Shown here one piece after another: positions 48,848-58,510 of a stretch of DNA of 64,000 nt; position 1 is the stretch's first letter, and the number at the start of each line of letters is the position of its first letter. Below the pieces are notes generated by a model. That model searched no databases and was not told the DNA's origin. It was given only the letters and a program-made list of their open reading frames with translations. Source of the DNA: Acinetobacter portensis (lineage in GTDB: Bacteria; Pseudomonadota; Gammaproteobacteria; Pseudomonadales; Moraxellaceae); contig NZ_CP096120.1 in assembly GCF_023158935.1 (NCBI RefSeq), positions 1,302,001 through 1,366,000 on the forward strand, written 5' to 3'. Made by a program: the position numbers and the translations under genes.

Positions 48848-51583
48848 TTATAATTGTGAGCCAATAAAGAAATGTAAACGAATTGGTTTACTGTCATCCG
48901 ACAAACCACTTGCCACATCTAAACGGATTGGACCAATTGGTGATGCCCAACGAATACCGACACCCGCACTATAAGCAGCAGGTGTTTTAAAATCTGCATC
49001 ATACGCATTACCAAAATCTGTAAATACCGCAGCGCGCCATCCTTCAGAAAATTGATAATTATATTCAAGTGAACCCACAGCAAGTGCTTGACCACCTACT
49101 TTAAAGCCATCTTCTACAGGAGATAAACTCTTATAGTCAAAACCACGCATGGTTTGGTCGCCACCCGTTACATAACGTAAGTTATAAGGTACACGGCTAA
49201 AATCATCGGTAAAGATATAGCCCAAATCTGCACGACCTACAAATTGATGATCATAGCTTTCACCTACAGAATAAATGAAACGCCATCCTGCATTGGCAAT
49301 TGCCATATTGACATCGGTTAATAGATTTTCACTACCAACTTCAACTTTATAAGTTTGCTTAAAGCCACGTGTTGGATTTACTCGTTTATCTGAATCTACA
49401 CGCGAAATTTCATAACCAAATAGTAACGATTCTTGCTCAGGATTTCCTGTACCCAAAAAAGTATCAGGAATATCATCTACGTTAAATATGCCTTGCCCTG
49501 TAAGTCGATCCAGTCGGTAACGAACCCCCATTACATGTTGCCAACTACCACGCGGGTTTTTAATGACACGGTCTGCACCTAATACAGCAGATTCAATGAG
49601 CAAGTTTCCTGTATCAGAAATGTCTTTACGCTCTTCACGCTCATAACCGCCCACTAAAGAAATATAGTCATTTAATGGATGGTTATATGGAATGTTGTAT
49701 CGACCATCAATAGATTGACGCTTTTCAGACAACTCAAAGTTTGCATCGAAAGAGTGACCACGCTTATTCACAATTGCACGGCGATATTGGCTACGTAAAC
49801 GCACGCCTGTATCTGTGCCATAACCTAAACCGACTTCAGCATTATTTAACTTATCGGCATTTAAAGTCACAACAACTGGTATTTTTTTATTTTCACGTGC
49901 TTGAGCTTTTAAACGCTCTGTTTCATCTTCTTTTGTTTCTTGCTGAACCTGAAGAGTTCTAAACTCTTTACTGTCTTCATCTTTACCCAAACCTGCAAAC
50001 TGATCTTCATTCACCACATTTTGTTTTACTTCAGTTGAAGATGCTTCTGCGACAGGTCTTGGAATTGGATCTGTTGAAGTACCATTTGCCAATTTTTCCA
50101 AATCAATTAAAGCTTGAAGATCCGGTGCATATTCTAATTTGTTCTCAATAGGATCAGGTCGAACTGCATCAACTAAGGTGTAATTAAAATAACGTGAGTT
50201 CGTTAAGTTATTTGCTAATGTATTTACACGCCAAAATGCATAATCTTGACCATCTTCCCAAGGCACTAATTGTTCAAGAATATCTCGATCTAAAGGAAAT
50301 TCCTTATTTGGATCACTCATACGAAATTCAACCGCACCAATTTTATATCGGTCGCCTGTTTCGTATTTTAAATTAATATCTGCTGTATCTTGTGGTTGTG
50401 AAACTTTTACATCGTGCATACGCCAATATGAATCGAAATAACCATTATTGGTTGCAGCATCTGCAATTCGTTCTTTGGTTTTTTCGTATAAACCATGATT
50501 AAAAACATCGCCTTCAGATAAATCTGGTAATACGCCAATTACTAAGAATTGTGATTGAGTTTGTCCTGCACCGCTAAACTCAACATTATTGGTTTTTACA
50601 ACAACAGGTTTATTTGGAACAACTAAAACCTTAACTTTACCATCACCAATTTTTTCAAATTTAAACTCTGCATTATAAAAACCAACCGCTTGCGCTGCTT
50701 GATTTGACATCGTTCTTAATTGAGAAATAGATGAAATAAAATCATCAAATGCTTCTACCGTATAACTTGATAATTTAGCTTCTATATTGGTCTTTAATAA
50801 TTCGACTGATGCCTTTTCACTTGCAGTAAATGTATCTAAATTATCTGTAACAACGACTTCTGCACTAATACGAGGAATAGCTTGCGCATTGCCAATCTGT
50901 GGAGGACGAACTTTATTATAAATCTTTCTAAAGAAGCCTACTTTCTCAGGCTCTTTCGGTTCATCGTTACTTAAACTTAAAACATTTAACGTACGACCTG
51001 TTTCATTGGCTTCTACAATAATTCTGCTATCTGCATGAATGCTATTCATTAATGCATCAACATTTACAGGCGCTTGATTGATTTCTGCTAAATCTTGTTT
51101 TGTAGCATCATTTACAACAATGTCTTTAGATTGTTCTGCACGGTTTTTTTCCGCATCTTGTTTGGCTTGTTCTGCAACTTTAAAAATATCTTGCACCATC
51201 TGATCATCAACAGACAATTCGGGTAAGCTCTCTAATTCATCTATACCTATCGGTGCAAATTCTTCAATAGGATTAGGAGCGTTCATTTGATCTTGAAGCA
51301 TTTGGTAGCTGTCAAAATCTTCATCAATTGCATAAAGCTGTTTATTGCTATGCAGTTTAAATTCTGAATTTATGTTATTCGCATTGGCTTTTATTTCTTC
51401 TTGATATTCAGCAGGCAACTCTATAGGACTCATTTCAGCTTGAGTTTGATTTTCTGCAAAACCATGCTGCGCCATTAAGCCTAAAAAAACACTCATACAT
51501 AATTGTTTATGACCTACTCGTTCCAATAAAGAATGAATACTTAAACTTAATGTTGATTTTTTGAACTTCAAATTTTCAGGCAT
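48848..51583 (-). CDS. tamA: TamA, Omp85-family outer-membrane component, unusually long
   Basis: An outer-membrane barrel partner of TamB. 911 residues, far above E. coli TamA (577). Order: a basic N terminus and signal segment (about 25-43), an acidic low-complexity region of about 190 residues, three POTRA domains (about 238-575), then a 16-strand barrel ending in FFIGSQL. Omp85 landmarks include VTGGDQTMRGFDYKSL and GVGIRWASPIGPIRLDVA. A charged insert at about 475-566 interrupts POTRA3 just before its last strand (KIPVVVTLNADKLN). The start at 51583 is tentative because no strong ribosome binding site precedes it. Confidence 0.93.
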   Translation of the reverse strand: MPENLKFKKSTLSLSIHSLLERVGHKQLCMSVFLGLMAQHGFAENQTQAEMSPIELPAEYQEEIKANANNINSEFKLHSNKQLYAIDEDFDSYQMLQDQMNAPNPIEEFAPIGIDELESLPELSVDDQMVQDIFKVAEQAKQDAEKNRAEQSKDIVVNDATKQDLAEINQAPVNVDALMNSIHADSRIIVEANETGRTLNVLSLSNDEPKEPEKVGFFRKIYNKVRPPQIGNAQAIPRISAEVVVTDNLDTFTASEKASVELLKTNIEAKLSSYTVEAFDDFISSISQLRTMSNQAAQAVGFYNAEFKFEKIGDGKVKVLVVPNKPVVVKTNNVEFSGAGQTQSQFLVIGVLPDLSEGDVFNHGLYEKTKERIADAATNNGYFDSYWRMHDVKVSQPQDTADINLKYETGDRYKIGAVEFRMSDPNKEFPLDRDILEQLVPWEDGQDYAFWRVNTLANNLTNSRYFNYTLVDAVRPDPIENKLEYAPDLQALIDLEKLANGTSTDPIPRPVAEASSTEVKQNVVNEDQFAGLGKDEDSKEFRTLQVQQETKEDETERLKAQARENKKIPVVVTLNADKLNNAEVGLGYGTDTGVRLRSQYRRAIVNKRGHSFDANFELSEKRQSIDGRYNIPYNHPLNDYISLVGGYEREERKDISDTGNLLIESAVLGADRVIKNPRGSWQHVMGVRYRLDRLTGQGIFNVDDIPDTFLGTGNPEQESLLFGYEISRVDSDKRVNPTRGFKQTYKVEVGSENLLTDVNMAIANAGWRFIYSVGESYDHQFVGRADLGYIFTDDFSRVPYNLRYVTGGDQTMRGFDYKSLSPVEDGFKVGGQALAVGSLEYNYQFSEGWRAAVFTDFGNAYDADFKTPAAYSAGVGIRWASPIGPIRLDVASGLSDDSKPIRLHFFIGSQL

Positions 51584-51761
51584 AAAACGTTAAACCAATC
51601 TAATATTTTTTAATATGAAATCCGTATCAATACTATTGCACGAGTAAAAATACTATATGACATTCATGATTGAATAGCCTTAAAATATCATACAGGAATT
51701 TTATAGTATTATAGAAGTTGCTCACATTTTTTAATAAAACTTTTAAAACAGTGCCAAAGCT

Positions 51762-53081
51762 ATGGATAACAAAGAACATCTATTAGGTACACGTCGTTTT
51801 TTACCGATGTTTATCACACAATTTTTTGGTGCTTTAAACGATAATGTTTATAAACAAGCCCTGTTATTGGTCATTACTTATGGTTGGATTCAACAACAAA
51901 CAGCAGATGTAAGTACGCTCAATAATTTGGCTGCACTGTTATTCATATTGCCTTATTTTATTTTTTCAGCAACCGCAGGACAAATTGCCGATAAATATGA
52001 AAGATCTAGGCTTGTTCGCTACCTAAAAATATCTGAAATTATCATTATGATTTTAGCCACTGTTGGCTTTTTAATTGGTAATTTGTGGTTACTTTTACTT
52101 GCACTGTTTTTATTGGGAACACATTCGACATTTTTTGGTCCCATTAAATATGCAATTTTGCCTGAAATTTTAAAACCAAATGAGTTGATGTCTGGAAATG
52201 CCTTATTCCAATCTGGCACATCTATGGCAATTTTAATTGGTATGATTTTAGGCGGTGCTGTTATTTCCTTATCTCAAGGAAATTTAGTTTGGATTAGCTC
52301 AACCGTCTTAATCATTGCTATTTTAGGTTATATTTCTAGTACATTTATTCTTAAACAAAAAGTAAACCCTAATAATATTCAGGTCGATTGGAACTTTTTT
52401 AGAACAAGCTTCCAAACCATAAAATATGCAAAAAGCCTTCCGCTTATTTTTACAATTTTACTTGGAAACTCTTGGTATTGGTTTTACGGTGCAACTTACC
52501 TCACCCAAATTCCACAACTTACCCAACAGTATCTTTATGGAAATGAAAATGTCGTTAGCCTTTTACTAACTTTCTTTTCTGTTGGTATTGGCGTTGGCTC
52601 ACTTTTATGCAGAAAAATTGGTGGTACAGAAGTTAATATTAAAATGGTTCCTATTGGTGCTATTGGTTTAACTGTTTTTGCACTTTATTTGGCTGCAAGC
52701 ATCTCTTTTGTACCTGCTCATACAGGTGAATTACTTTCACTTACTGAAGTTTTTCATCAACATGCAAGTTATTACCATGTCATGATTGCCATTACATTAT
52801 TAGGCATTAGCGGTGGTTTTTATATCGTACCGCTTTACGCCATGATGCAAGCCTATTCACCTTGTTCTCATCGTGCACGTGTAGTGGCTGCAAACAATAT
52901 TTTAAACGCAATTTTCATGGTAACTTCTGCTATATTCTCTATCATTGTATTAAGTATCTTAAACATAGATATGAAAATACTGTTTTGTATTACCGCAATT
53001 TTAAGTGCAATATTTTCAATTTGGTTACTCATTCGAATTAAACCATTATTAAAAACTGCACAGCTCTCGTTGGAGGATTAA
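51762..53081 (+). CDS. MFS transporter, LplT-like
   Basis: 439 residues with 12 predicted membrane segments. The N-terminal FLPMFITQFFGALNDNVYKQ and FGPIKYAILPEIL segments are typical of the LplT/Aas-type major facilitator family, which flips lysophospholipids across the inner membrane for re-acylation. This makes a lysophospholipid importer the likeliest role, and it would complement the phospholipase PldA encoded in this window. No acyltransferase domain is fused here. The coq7 gene follows 3 bases later, so the two are probably co-transcribed. Confidence 0.82.
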   Translation: MDNKEHLLGTRRFLPMFITQFFGALNDNVYKQALLLVITYGWIQQQTADVSTLNNLAALLFILPYFIFSATAGQIADKYERSRLVRYLKISEIIIMILATVGFLIGNLWLLLLALFLLGTHSTFFGPIKYAILPEILKPNELMSGNALFQSGTSMAILIGMILGGAVISLSQGNLVWISSTVLIIAILGYISSTFILKQKVNPNNIQVDWNFFRTSFQTIKYAKSLPLIFTILLGNSWYWFYGATYLTQIPQLTQQYLYGNENVVSLLLTFFSVGIGVGSLLCRKIGGTEVNIKMVPIGAIGLTVFALYLAASISFVPAHTGELLSLTEVFHQHASYYHVMIAITLLGISGGFYIVPLYAMMQAYSPCSHRARVVAANNILNAIFMVTSAIFSIIVLSILNIDMKILFCITAILSAIFSIWLLIRIKPLLKTAQLSLED

Positions 53082-53084
53082 CTC

Positions 53085-53720
53085 ATGCGTCAATTTACGG
53101 GTATCGACAAGCTTATCAATTCATTCGATCAGGCTTTACGTAGCTTAGTACCAGGTGCAACATCTGCTCATCGAGAAAATCCTGCAAATGAAGTAGATAC
53201 ACAACTTGCAGTAAGTGAAGCTCGTCATGTGGCTGGCTTAATGCGTGTAAACCATAGCGGTGAAGTGTGCGCTCAAGCTTTATATCACGGGCAAGCTCTT
53301 ACGGCGAAATTACCCAATGTACGTCGTGAAATGGAATTTGCAGCAATTGAAGAGCAAGATCATTTAGCGTGGTGTGAAGACCGCTTAAAAGAACTCGATA
53401 GCCACACAAGTTTATTTAATCCTGTTTGGTATAGCTTGTCTTTTGGGATGGGCGCATTAGCGGGTATTGCTGGCGATAAATATAGTCTTGGTTTTGTTGC
53501 AGAAACAGAACGCCAAGTAAGTTTGCACTTAATTGATCATATTAATCAACTTCCTTCACAAGATGATCGTTCACGTAAAATTTTAACGCAAATGAATGAA
53601 GATGAATTACATCACAGAGATACAGCATTAAAAGCAGGCGGTGTAGATTTACCACTTCCTGTACGTATTGCAATGACAGGTATTTCTAAGTTAATGACTA
53701 AAACGAGTTATTACATTTAA
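53085..53720 (+). CDS. coq7: Demethoxyubiquinone hydroxylase, Coq7 type
   Basis: Hydroxylates 2-polyprenyl-3-methyl-6-methoxy-1,4-benzoquinol in the penultimate step of ubiquinone synthesis, using a diiron centre. 211 residues with ferritin-like helices. Iron ligands are visible in NHSGEVCAQ (first Glu), FAAIEEQDHLAW (Glu and His of EExxH type), the middle Glu in FVAETERQV and MNEDELHHRD. It replaces UbiF in many gammaproteobacteria. It lies 3 bases after the LplT-like gene and ends at a strong terminator. Confidence 0.95.
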   Translation: MRQFTGIDKLINSFDQALRSLVPGATSAHRENPANEVDTQLAVSEARHVAGLMRVNHSGEVCAQALYHGQALTAKLPNVRREMEFAAIEEQDHLAWCEDRLKELDSHTSLFNPVWYSLSFGMGALAGIAGDKYSLGFVAETERQVSLHLIDHINQLPSQDDRSRKILTQMNEDELHHRDTALKAGGVDLPLPVRIAMTGISKLMTKTSYYI

Positions 53721-53740
53721 AGATTTATTCTCACATAAAT

Positions 53741-53766
53741 AAAAAAGCCCCTTTCGGGGCTTTTTT
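53741..53766. terminator. Bidirectional terminator between coq7 and the AAA ATPase gene
   Basis: AAAAAAGCCCC and GGGGCTTTTTT form an 11-base stem around TTTC, with T runs both ways between convergent genes. Confidence 0.92.
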
Positions 53767-53775
53767 ATTGTGACT

Positions 53776-56133
53776 TTAAGCTTCTTGCTTAGACTCTGCT
53801 GCATCTATCAAATCTTCTTCTAAAATTTGAAGTGATTCAATTTCTTCACCAGATTCAATAGTACGATGTACTGCTTTACGCGTTGCACGAGTAATTAAAG
53901 AGTTTAAGTCTCGTCCAGACATACCATCTGTAAGTTTTGCAAGTTCTTGCACTTTTTCACTCACATCAAATGCAACAGGTTTCGAGCTTAAAAGTAAGCT
54001 TAAAATTTTCGCACGTGCCTCTACATCTGGTAAGCCAATTTCAATTTTACGTTCTAAGCGTGACAATAATGCAGAGTCGATATTTTCAGGGTGGTTCGAT
54101 GCCGCAAGCAAGAATACTTGTCCTGCTTTGGTTGCCACACCGTCAATCTCTTGCAGTAATTGCCCCACAATTTCTTGCACAAAACCGTCAGAGTTTCCAC
54201 CACGAGAGCCCGCAATAATGTCAATTTCATCAATAAACACAATACACGGCGCTTGTGAACGCGCTTGTTCAAATAATTGTTTAACTTTCGAACCAGACTG
54301 ACCAATAAAGTTCGCTTTTAAATCTGATGTTGCAGCAGCAATAAATGATAAACCTGATTGACCTGCTAAAACTCGTGCAATTTGGGTTTTACCTGTACCC
54401 GGTGGACCATACAACAAAATACCTTTTGGTGTAGATATTCCAAGCTTATTTAAGCGTTCAGAATTACGTAATTCTTTACCTAAATTTTGGAACTCATTTA
54501 AAGTTTTTTCTGGTAAAACAATATCATCCCAAGACAATGTCTTCACTTGTGTAGACGATTTACCACGCACTTTACGTACTTGTGCAACCAACGTTTCAAT
54601 ATTTAAATCTGAGTTAATATTCTCAGCAACCAATGTTGCAACAAGTGTATGAATATCACGACCTGACATACCTGAAGTTTCAGTCACTAACTCATCTGTT
54701 ACTTCAATATTAAGCTCCGCCATCTTAAATTCATTTTTCAAGATGTTTGCACGCGCCTTATCATTTGGTAAACCAATTTCTACCGTTGTGGTGAATCGTG
54801 AAAGAATTGCATTATCTAAAATATCGTGACGGTTCGTTGCACCAATCACAAATACTTGACCTGCTGCCTGATTAAAACCATCCCACTCAGAAATGAAGGT
54901 TTGCACCAATTCATTACCAAAACTGTCATTATCTATACCACCACGTTTTGCAAATGCGCTTTCACATTCATCAATAAACAAAATTGTTGGTGCTTTATCA
55001 CGACAACGTTGCCAAAGCTCTTTTACTTTTGGCGCAGTTTGTCCAATATGTCCCGCTTTTAAATCTGCAATATTTACAGCTTCAAAATGGCAGTCGGCTT
55101 GTTTTGCAAGCTTTCGTGCAATTAAAGTTTTACCCGTACCCGGTGGGCCATAGAGTAAAATACCTTTTGGAGATGGCTTACGACCTGAAACGAATAGATC
55201 AACCAGTTTTAAAATACGGTCTAATGTTTCTTCTTCAAGCGCAACATCTGACCAATTTACCATGACATCTTTTAAGGTCGAAATACGTTTTTTTAAAGAA
55301 GATAAAATTTGTTTATGACGCTCAGCTTCTTGTGAATGTTCAGCAAACTCTTGAATTGGCTTAATGTCATCTTGTACTTGATTGGCAAATTCTTTTAAAA
55401 ACTTCTCACGAACAGTCCATTCTTGTTGAGACAAGTTTGCAGTAATATCAATGATCTGTGGCTCACCATTTTGTTGTACATGAAGCAATGCATAAATTTT
55501 CTTAGTTTCAAGGTCTTCAAATACAACAAATGACTCACCAAACATATTGCCAAATCTTTTATCAATTCGCCAATTAGAAGTAGAACCATTGCCCTCATTA
55601 GATGGCGCAACGGTTGCAATATATGGATGATTAGAATCTCCACTTTCCTTTTCGCTAAACTGCATAAACGATACTTTAAATGTACCTAATTTAAGTAGTG
55701 CTTGGCAGGCGCCTTCAGTTTTTTTAGTTGCGGCTTTGGTCATTGCTCTTCTGACAAGCCACACATAAATACCAAAAACAACCAAGTAGGTTAAAAAACG
55801 ACCAAGAATATATTTTAAGAAATATGGTGCAACGAAAATGAGTAGAACCCAAATTACAATAGTTGCAAAACCACTCTTGGTTAAAGTACGTAAAGATAGT
55901 GATGAAAATAACTCTTTCTTACGTGCATCATCACGAATTTTCTGTACTGCATGCTTTACCGAATTGGCTAATTTGAGCTCTATATTTCGAGCTGCTCGCT
56001 CAACTGCAGGATAATACTGTTCCGCTTCTTTAAATGCTTCTTCACTTTGTGCTTTAATTCCATCTAGCTCAGCAATTGCCTTATTATATTGCTGTGCTAA
56101 ATACCCCTCATTTTGTAAATTATCATTTGCCAT
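53776..56133 (-). CDS. Membrane-anchored double AAA+ ATPase (CDC48-like architecture)
   Basis: 785 residues from the ATG at 56133; an ATG four codons upstream is the alternative. A helical, coiled-coil-like N terminus (about 10-75) is followed by two hydrophobic segments (about 89-107 and 109-127), a soluble strand-rich domain (about 150-230) and two AAA modules. Module 1 has GPPGTGKT at 329-336 and a DEC(E) Walker B. Module 2 has GPPGTGKT at 576-583 and FIDEID. Each has the SGMSGRD/DGMSGRD sensor segment. Tandem AAA unfoldases are typical of archaea and eukaryotes (CDC48/p97) and uncommon in bacteria. The substrate is unknown. The gene is a single unit between coq7 and prpC. Confidence 0.88.
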   Translation of the reverse strand: MANDNLQNEGYLAQQYNKAIAELDGIKAQSEEAFKEAEQYYPAVERAARNIELKLANSVKHAVQKIRDDARKKELFSSLSLRTLTKSGFATIVIWVLLIFVAPYFLKYILGRFLTYLVVFGIYVWLVRRAMTKAATKKTEGACQALLKLGTFKVSFMQFSEKESGDSNHPYIATVAPSNEGNGSTSNWRIDKRFGNMFGESFVVFEDLETKKIYALLHVQQNGEPQIIDITANLSQQEWTVREKFLKEFANQVQDDIKPIQEFAEHSQEAERHKQILSSLKKRISTLKDVMVNWSDVALEEETLDRILKLVDLFVSGRKPSPKGILLYGPPGTGKTLIARKLAKQADCHFEAVNIADLKAGHIGQTAPKVKELWQRCRDKAPTILFIDECESAFAKRGGIDNDSFGNELVQTFISEWDGFNQAAGQVFVIGATNRHDILDNAILSRFTTTVEIGLPNDKARANILKNEFKMAELNIEVTDELVTETSGMSGRDIHTLVATLVAENINSDLNIETLVAQVRKVRGKSSTQVKTLSWDDIVLPEKTLNEFQNLGKELRNSERLNKLGISTPKGILLYGPPGTGKTQIARVLAGQSGLSFIAAATSDLKANFIGQSGSKVKQLFEQARSQAPCIVFIDEIDIIAGSRGGNSDGFVQEIVGQLLQEIDGVATKAGQVFLLAASNHPENIDSALLSRLERKIEIGLPDVEARAKILSLLLSSKPVAFDVSEKVQELAKLTDGMSGRDLNSLITRATRKAVHRTIESGEEIESLQILEEDLIDAAESKQEA

Positions 56134-56255
56134 GCAATAAACCATTTATCATTTTCATTATATTTATTATGCAAATAATCCTGTAAATTGCTAGGCAAAA
56201 TATTTATATTTTCGAACAAAATCGAACATTTAAATTAACCATATATTCCAATAAT

Positions 56256-56286
56256 AAAAAAAAGCCTCAAAAGAGGCTTTTTTTTT
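56256..56286 (-). terminator. Terminator of prpC
   Basis: A run of A then GCCTC, an AAAA loop and GAGGC then T. It lies just after the prpC stop, so the prp operon ends here. Confidence 0.9.
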
Positions 56287-56294
56287 ATGAATAA

Positions 56295-57422
56295 TTATCG
56301 TGCATCAATTGATGGAACTTTACGCAGTTCAGGCCCTGTATAATCCGCACTTGGGCGAATAATACGGTTATCAGAACGTTGCTCCATCACATGCGCAGCC
56401 CAACCTGTTACACGCGACATTACGAAAATTGGTGTGAATAATTTCGTTGGAATATCCATAAAGTGATACGCCGAAGCATGGAAAAAATCTGCATTACAGA
56501 ATAGTTTCTTCTCGCGCCACATCACTTCTTCACAGCGCACAGATACAGGATATAAAACGGTATCACCCACATCTTTTGCTAAACGCTCAGACCAAATTTT
56601 AATAATGCCATTTCGTGGATCATTATCTTTATAAATGGCATGACCAAAGCCCATAATTTTTTCTTTACGCTCAAGCTTACCTAGCATTTCACGTTCAGCT
56701 TCTTCTGGCGATGTCCAATTTTCAATCATCTCCATAGCAGCTTCGTTTGCACCACCATGTAAATGACCACGCAATGAACCAATCGCACCTGTAATACATG
56801 AATGCATGTCTGACAATGTTGATGCACAAACACGTGCAGTAAATGTAGAAGCGTTAAACTCATGCTCTGCATACAAAATTAAAGAAACATTCATTACTTG
56901 TTCATGCAATTCGTTTGGCTTTTCACCACGTAATAAATGTAAGAATTGCGCGCCAATTGAATCATCATCTGTATTTTCATTAACACGAACACCATCGTGG
57001 CTGAAACGATACCAATAACAAATAATGGCAGGTAAAGTCGCCAAAATACGGTCTGCAACATCTTGTTGATCTGCAAAAGAATATTCTGTTTCTAAATTAC
57101 CTAACATTGAAACGCCTGTACGCATTACATCCATTGGATGCGAATTTGCAGGAATTCGCTCCAAAACTTCTTTTAACGCTTGTGGCAATGATCGTAAAGA
57201 TTTTAATTTTGCTTTATACGCTTCAAGCTCTTTTTTATTTGGCAATTCACCAAAGAAAATTAAATAGGCTACTTCTTCAAATTGACAGTTTTCAGCAAGA
57301 TCTTGCACATCATAACCACGATAAGTTAAGCCTGCTCCGCTTTTACCTACTGTAGATAATGCAGTTTTTCCTGCAACTTGACCACGCAACCCTGCGCCTG
57401 TAAGTACTTTTCCTTCAGCCAT
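56295..57422 (-). CDS. prpC: 2-methylcitrate synthase
   Basis: Condenses propionyl-CoA with oxaloacetate to 2-methylcitrate in propionate degradation. 375 residues of the citrate-synthase fold. The length and the short N terminus fit methylcitrate synthases rather than the larger, NADH-sensitive citrate synthase. The catalytic segments are LRGHLHGGANEAAMEMI (His region), GFGHAIYKDNDPRN, and a late Asp in the SADYTGP tail region. The start is at 57422, four bases after the prpB stop, so the two are translationally close. No acnD or prpF follows; the terminator is reached at once. Confidence 0.93.
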   Translation of the reverse strand: MAEGKVLTGAGLRGQVAGKTALSTVGKSGAGLTYRGYDVQDLAENCQFEEVAYLIFFGELPNKKELEAYKAKLKSLRSLPQALKEVLERIPANSHPMDVMRTGVSMLGNLETEYSFADQQDVADRILATLPAIICYWYRFSHDGVRVNENTDDDSIGAQFLHLLRGEKPNELHEQVMNVSLILYAEHEFNASTFTARVCASTLSDMHSCITGAIGSLRGHLHGGANEAAMEMIENWTSPEEAEREMLGKLERKEKIMGFGHAIYKDNDPRNGIIKIWSERLAKDVGDTVLYPVSVRCEEVMWREKKLFCNADFFHASAYHFMDIPTKLFTPIFVMSRVTGWAAHVMEQRSDNRIIRPSADYTGPELRKVPSIDAR

Positions 57423-57426
57423 TTTT

Positions 57427-58311
57427 TTAATTCTCCTGTTTAAACAGTTTATCTAATGTATTTTCAAAGGTGTGATAATCTAAAAATTCGTAAAGTTCTT
57501 TTCGTTGTTGCATTTTATCAAGTACGTTAACCTGAGTTCCTTGGTCACGAATAGCATGCATAACTTCTAATGCTGCTTTTTGCATTGCACGTGTTGCAGA
57601 AAGTGGATACAACACCATCGAAATACCTTGTTCACCAAGCTCATCGACTGTGTAATACGGCGTATCACCAAATTCTGTAATATTTGCCAAAACAGGTACA
57701 CCCACTGCATCACAAACTGTTCTGTACATTGTAATGTCTGTCATTGCTTCGGCAAAAATTGCATCTGCACCAGCTTCTACACATGCACAAGCACGGTCAA
57801 TCACGGCATTTAAGCCTTCTTTTTGCAAAGCATCAGTACGTGCCATAATCACAAAATTAGAATCAGTTTTTGCATCTACCGCAGCTTTAACACGATCAAC
57901 CATTTCTTGTTGCGTTACAATTTCTTTATTTGGACGATGTCCACAGCGTTTTTGAGCAACTTGATCTTCAATATGAACAGCCGCAGCACCTGCGGCAATC
58001 ATTTGTTTGACTGTACGTGCAATGTTAAATGCACCTCCCCAGCCCGTATCAATATCTACCAATAATGGTGTATCTACACGTTCTGTAATACGTCGAACAT
58101 CTTCTAAAACATTGTCTAGGCTAGTCATTCCCAAATCTGGAAGACCATAAGAGTAATTTGCAACTCCTGCACCCGATAAATAGATTGCTTTGTATCCGAC
58201 TTGCTTTGCCATCATGGCAGAATAAGCATTTACAGTGCCCATAATTTGTAATGGTTTTTCAGCATCCAATGCTTGTCTAAATGCTAAACCTGCAGACTGT
58301 TGTTGTGTCAT
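57427..58311 (-). CDS. prpB: 2-methylisocitrate lyase
   Basis: Splits 2-methylisocitrate into succinate and pyruvate, the last step of the methylcitrate cycle. 294 residues from the ATG at 58311, which has AAAGGA just upstream; a frame open to 58392 adds 27 unrelated residues. The isocitrate-lyase superfamily signature KRCGH (in [16 protein letters not shown]) and the metal-binding DIDTGWGG are present. It is the first gene of prpBC and divergent from a TetR regulator. Confidence 0.95.
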   Translation of the reverse strand: MTQQQSAGLAFRQALDAEKPLQIMGTVNAYSAMMAKQVGYKAIYLSGAGVANYSYGLPDLGMTSLDNVLEDVRRITERVDTPLLVDIDTGWGGAFNIARTVKQMIAAGAAAVHIEDQVAQKRCGHRPNKEIVTQQEMVDRVKAAVDAKTDSNFVIMARTDALQKEGLNAVIDRACACVEAGADAIFAEAMTDITMYRTVCDAVGVPVLANITEFGDTPYYTVDELGEQGISMVLYPLSATRAMQKAALEVMHAIRDQGTQVNVLDKMQQRKELYEFLDYHTFENTLDKLFKQEN

Positions 58312-58340
58312 TGTCCTTTCCACAGTATCAATATTATTTA

Positions 58341-58351
58341 TCGAACTTCGA
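58341..58351. promoter_or_regulatory. Short palindrome between prpB and the TetR gene
   Basis: TCGAACTTCGA has TCGAA arms around one central base, 30 bases before the prpB start. It is a possible TetR-family operator by position, but short enough to arise by chance. Confidence 0.3.
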
Positions 58352-58478
58352 GTATATCCATAATTTTTGATCAACCTACGCCCAAATTGCACGAAAATTA
58401 TAGAACTTTAGTCATAAGTTAGATGAATATTCACACGATTCTAAAAAATATTTGAAGCACCACGGCACCTATAATATT

Positions 58479-58487
58479 TGGTATAAT
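58479..58487 (+). promoter_or_regulatory. Extended -10 element for the TetR gene
   Basis: TGGTATAAT is an extended -10 (TG, one base, TATAAT), 23 bases before the TetR-family start codon. No good -35 is visible, as is usual for extended -10 promoters. Confidence 0.5.
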
Positions 58488-58510
58488 CTATATTAGCTCT
58501 ATTCATAAAT

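Noticed and set aside
54826-55265. Several overlapping plus-strand open frames opposite the double-AAA gene
   Set aside because: They are antisense to conserved AAA motifs and encode Cys/His/Phe-rich, low-information sequence.
57427-58392. Longer prpB beginning at 58392
   Set aside because: The extra 27 residues have no family similarity, and the ATG at 58311 has an adjacent ribosome binding site.
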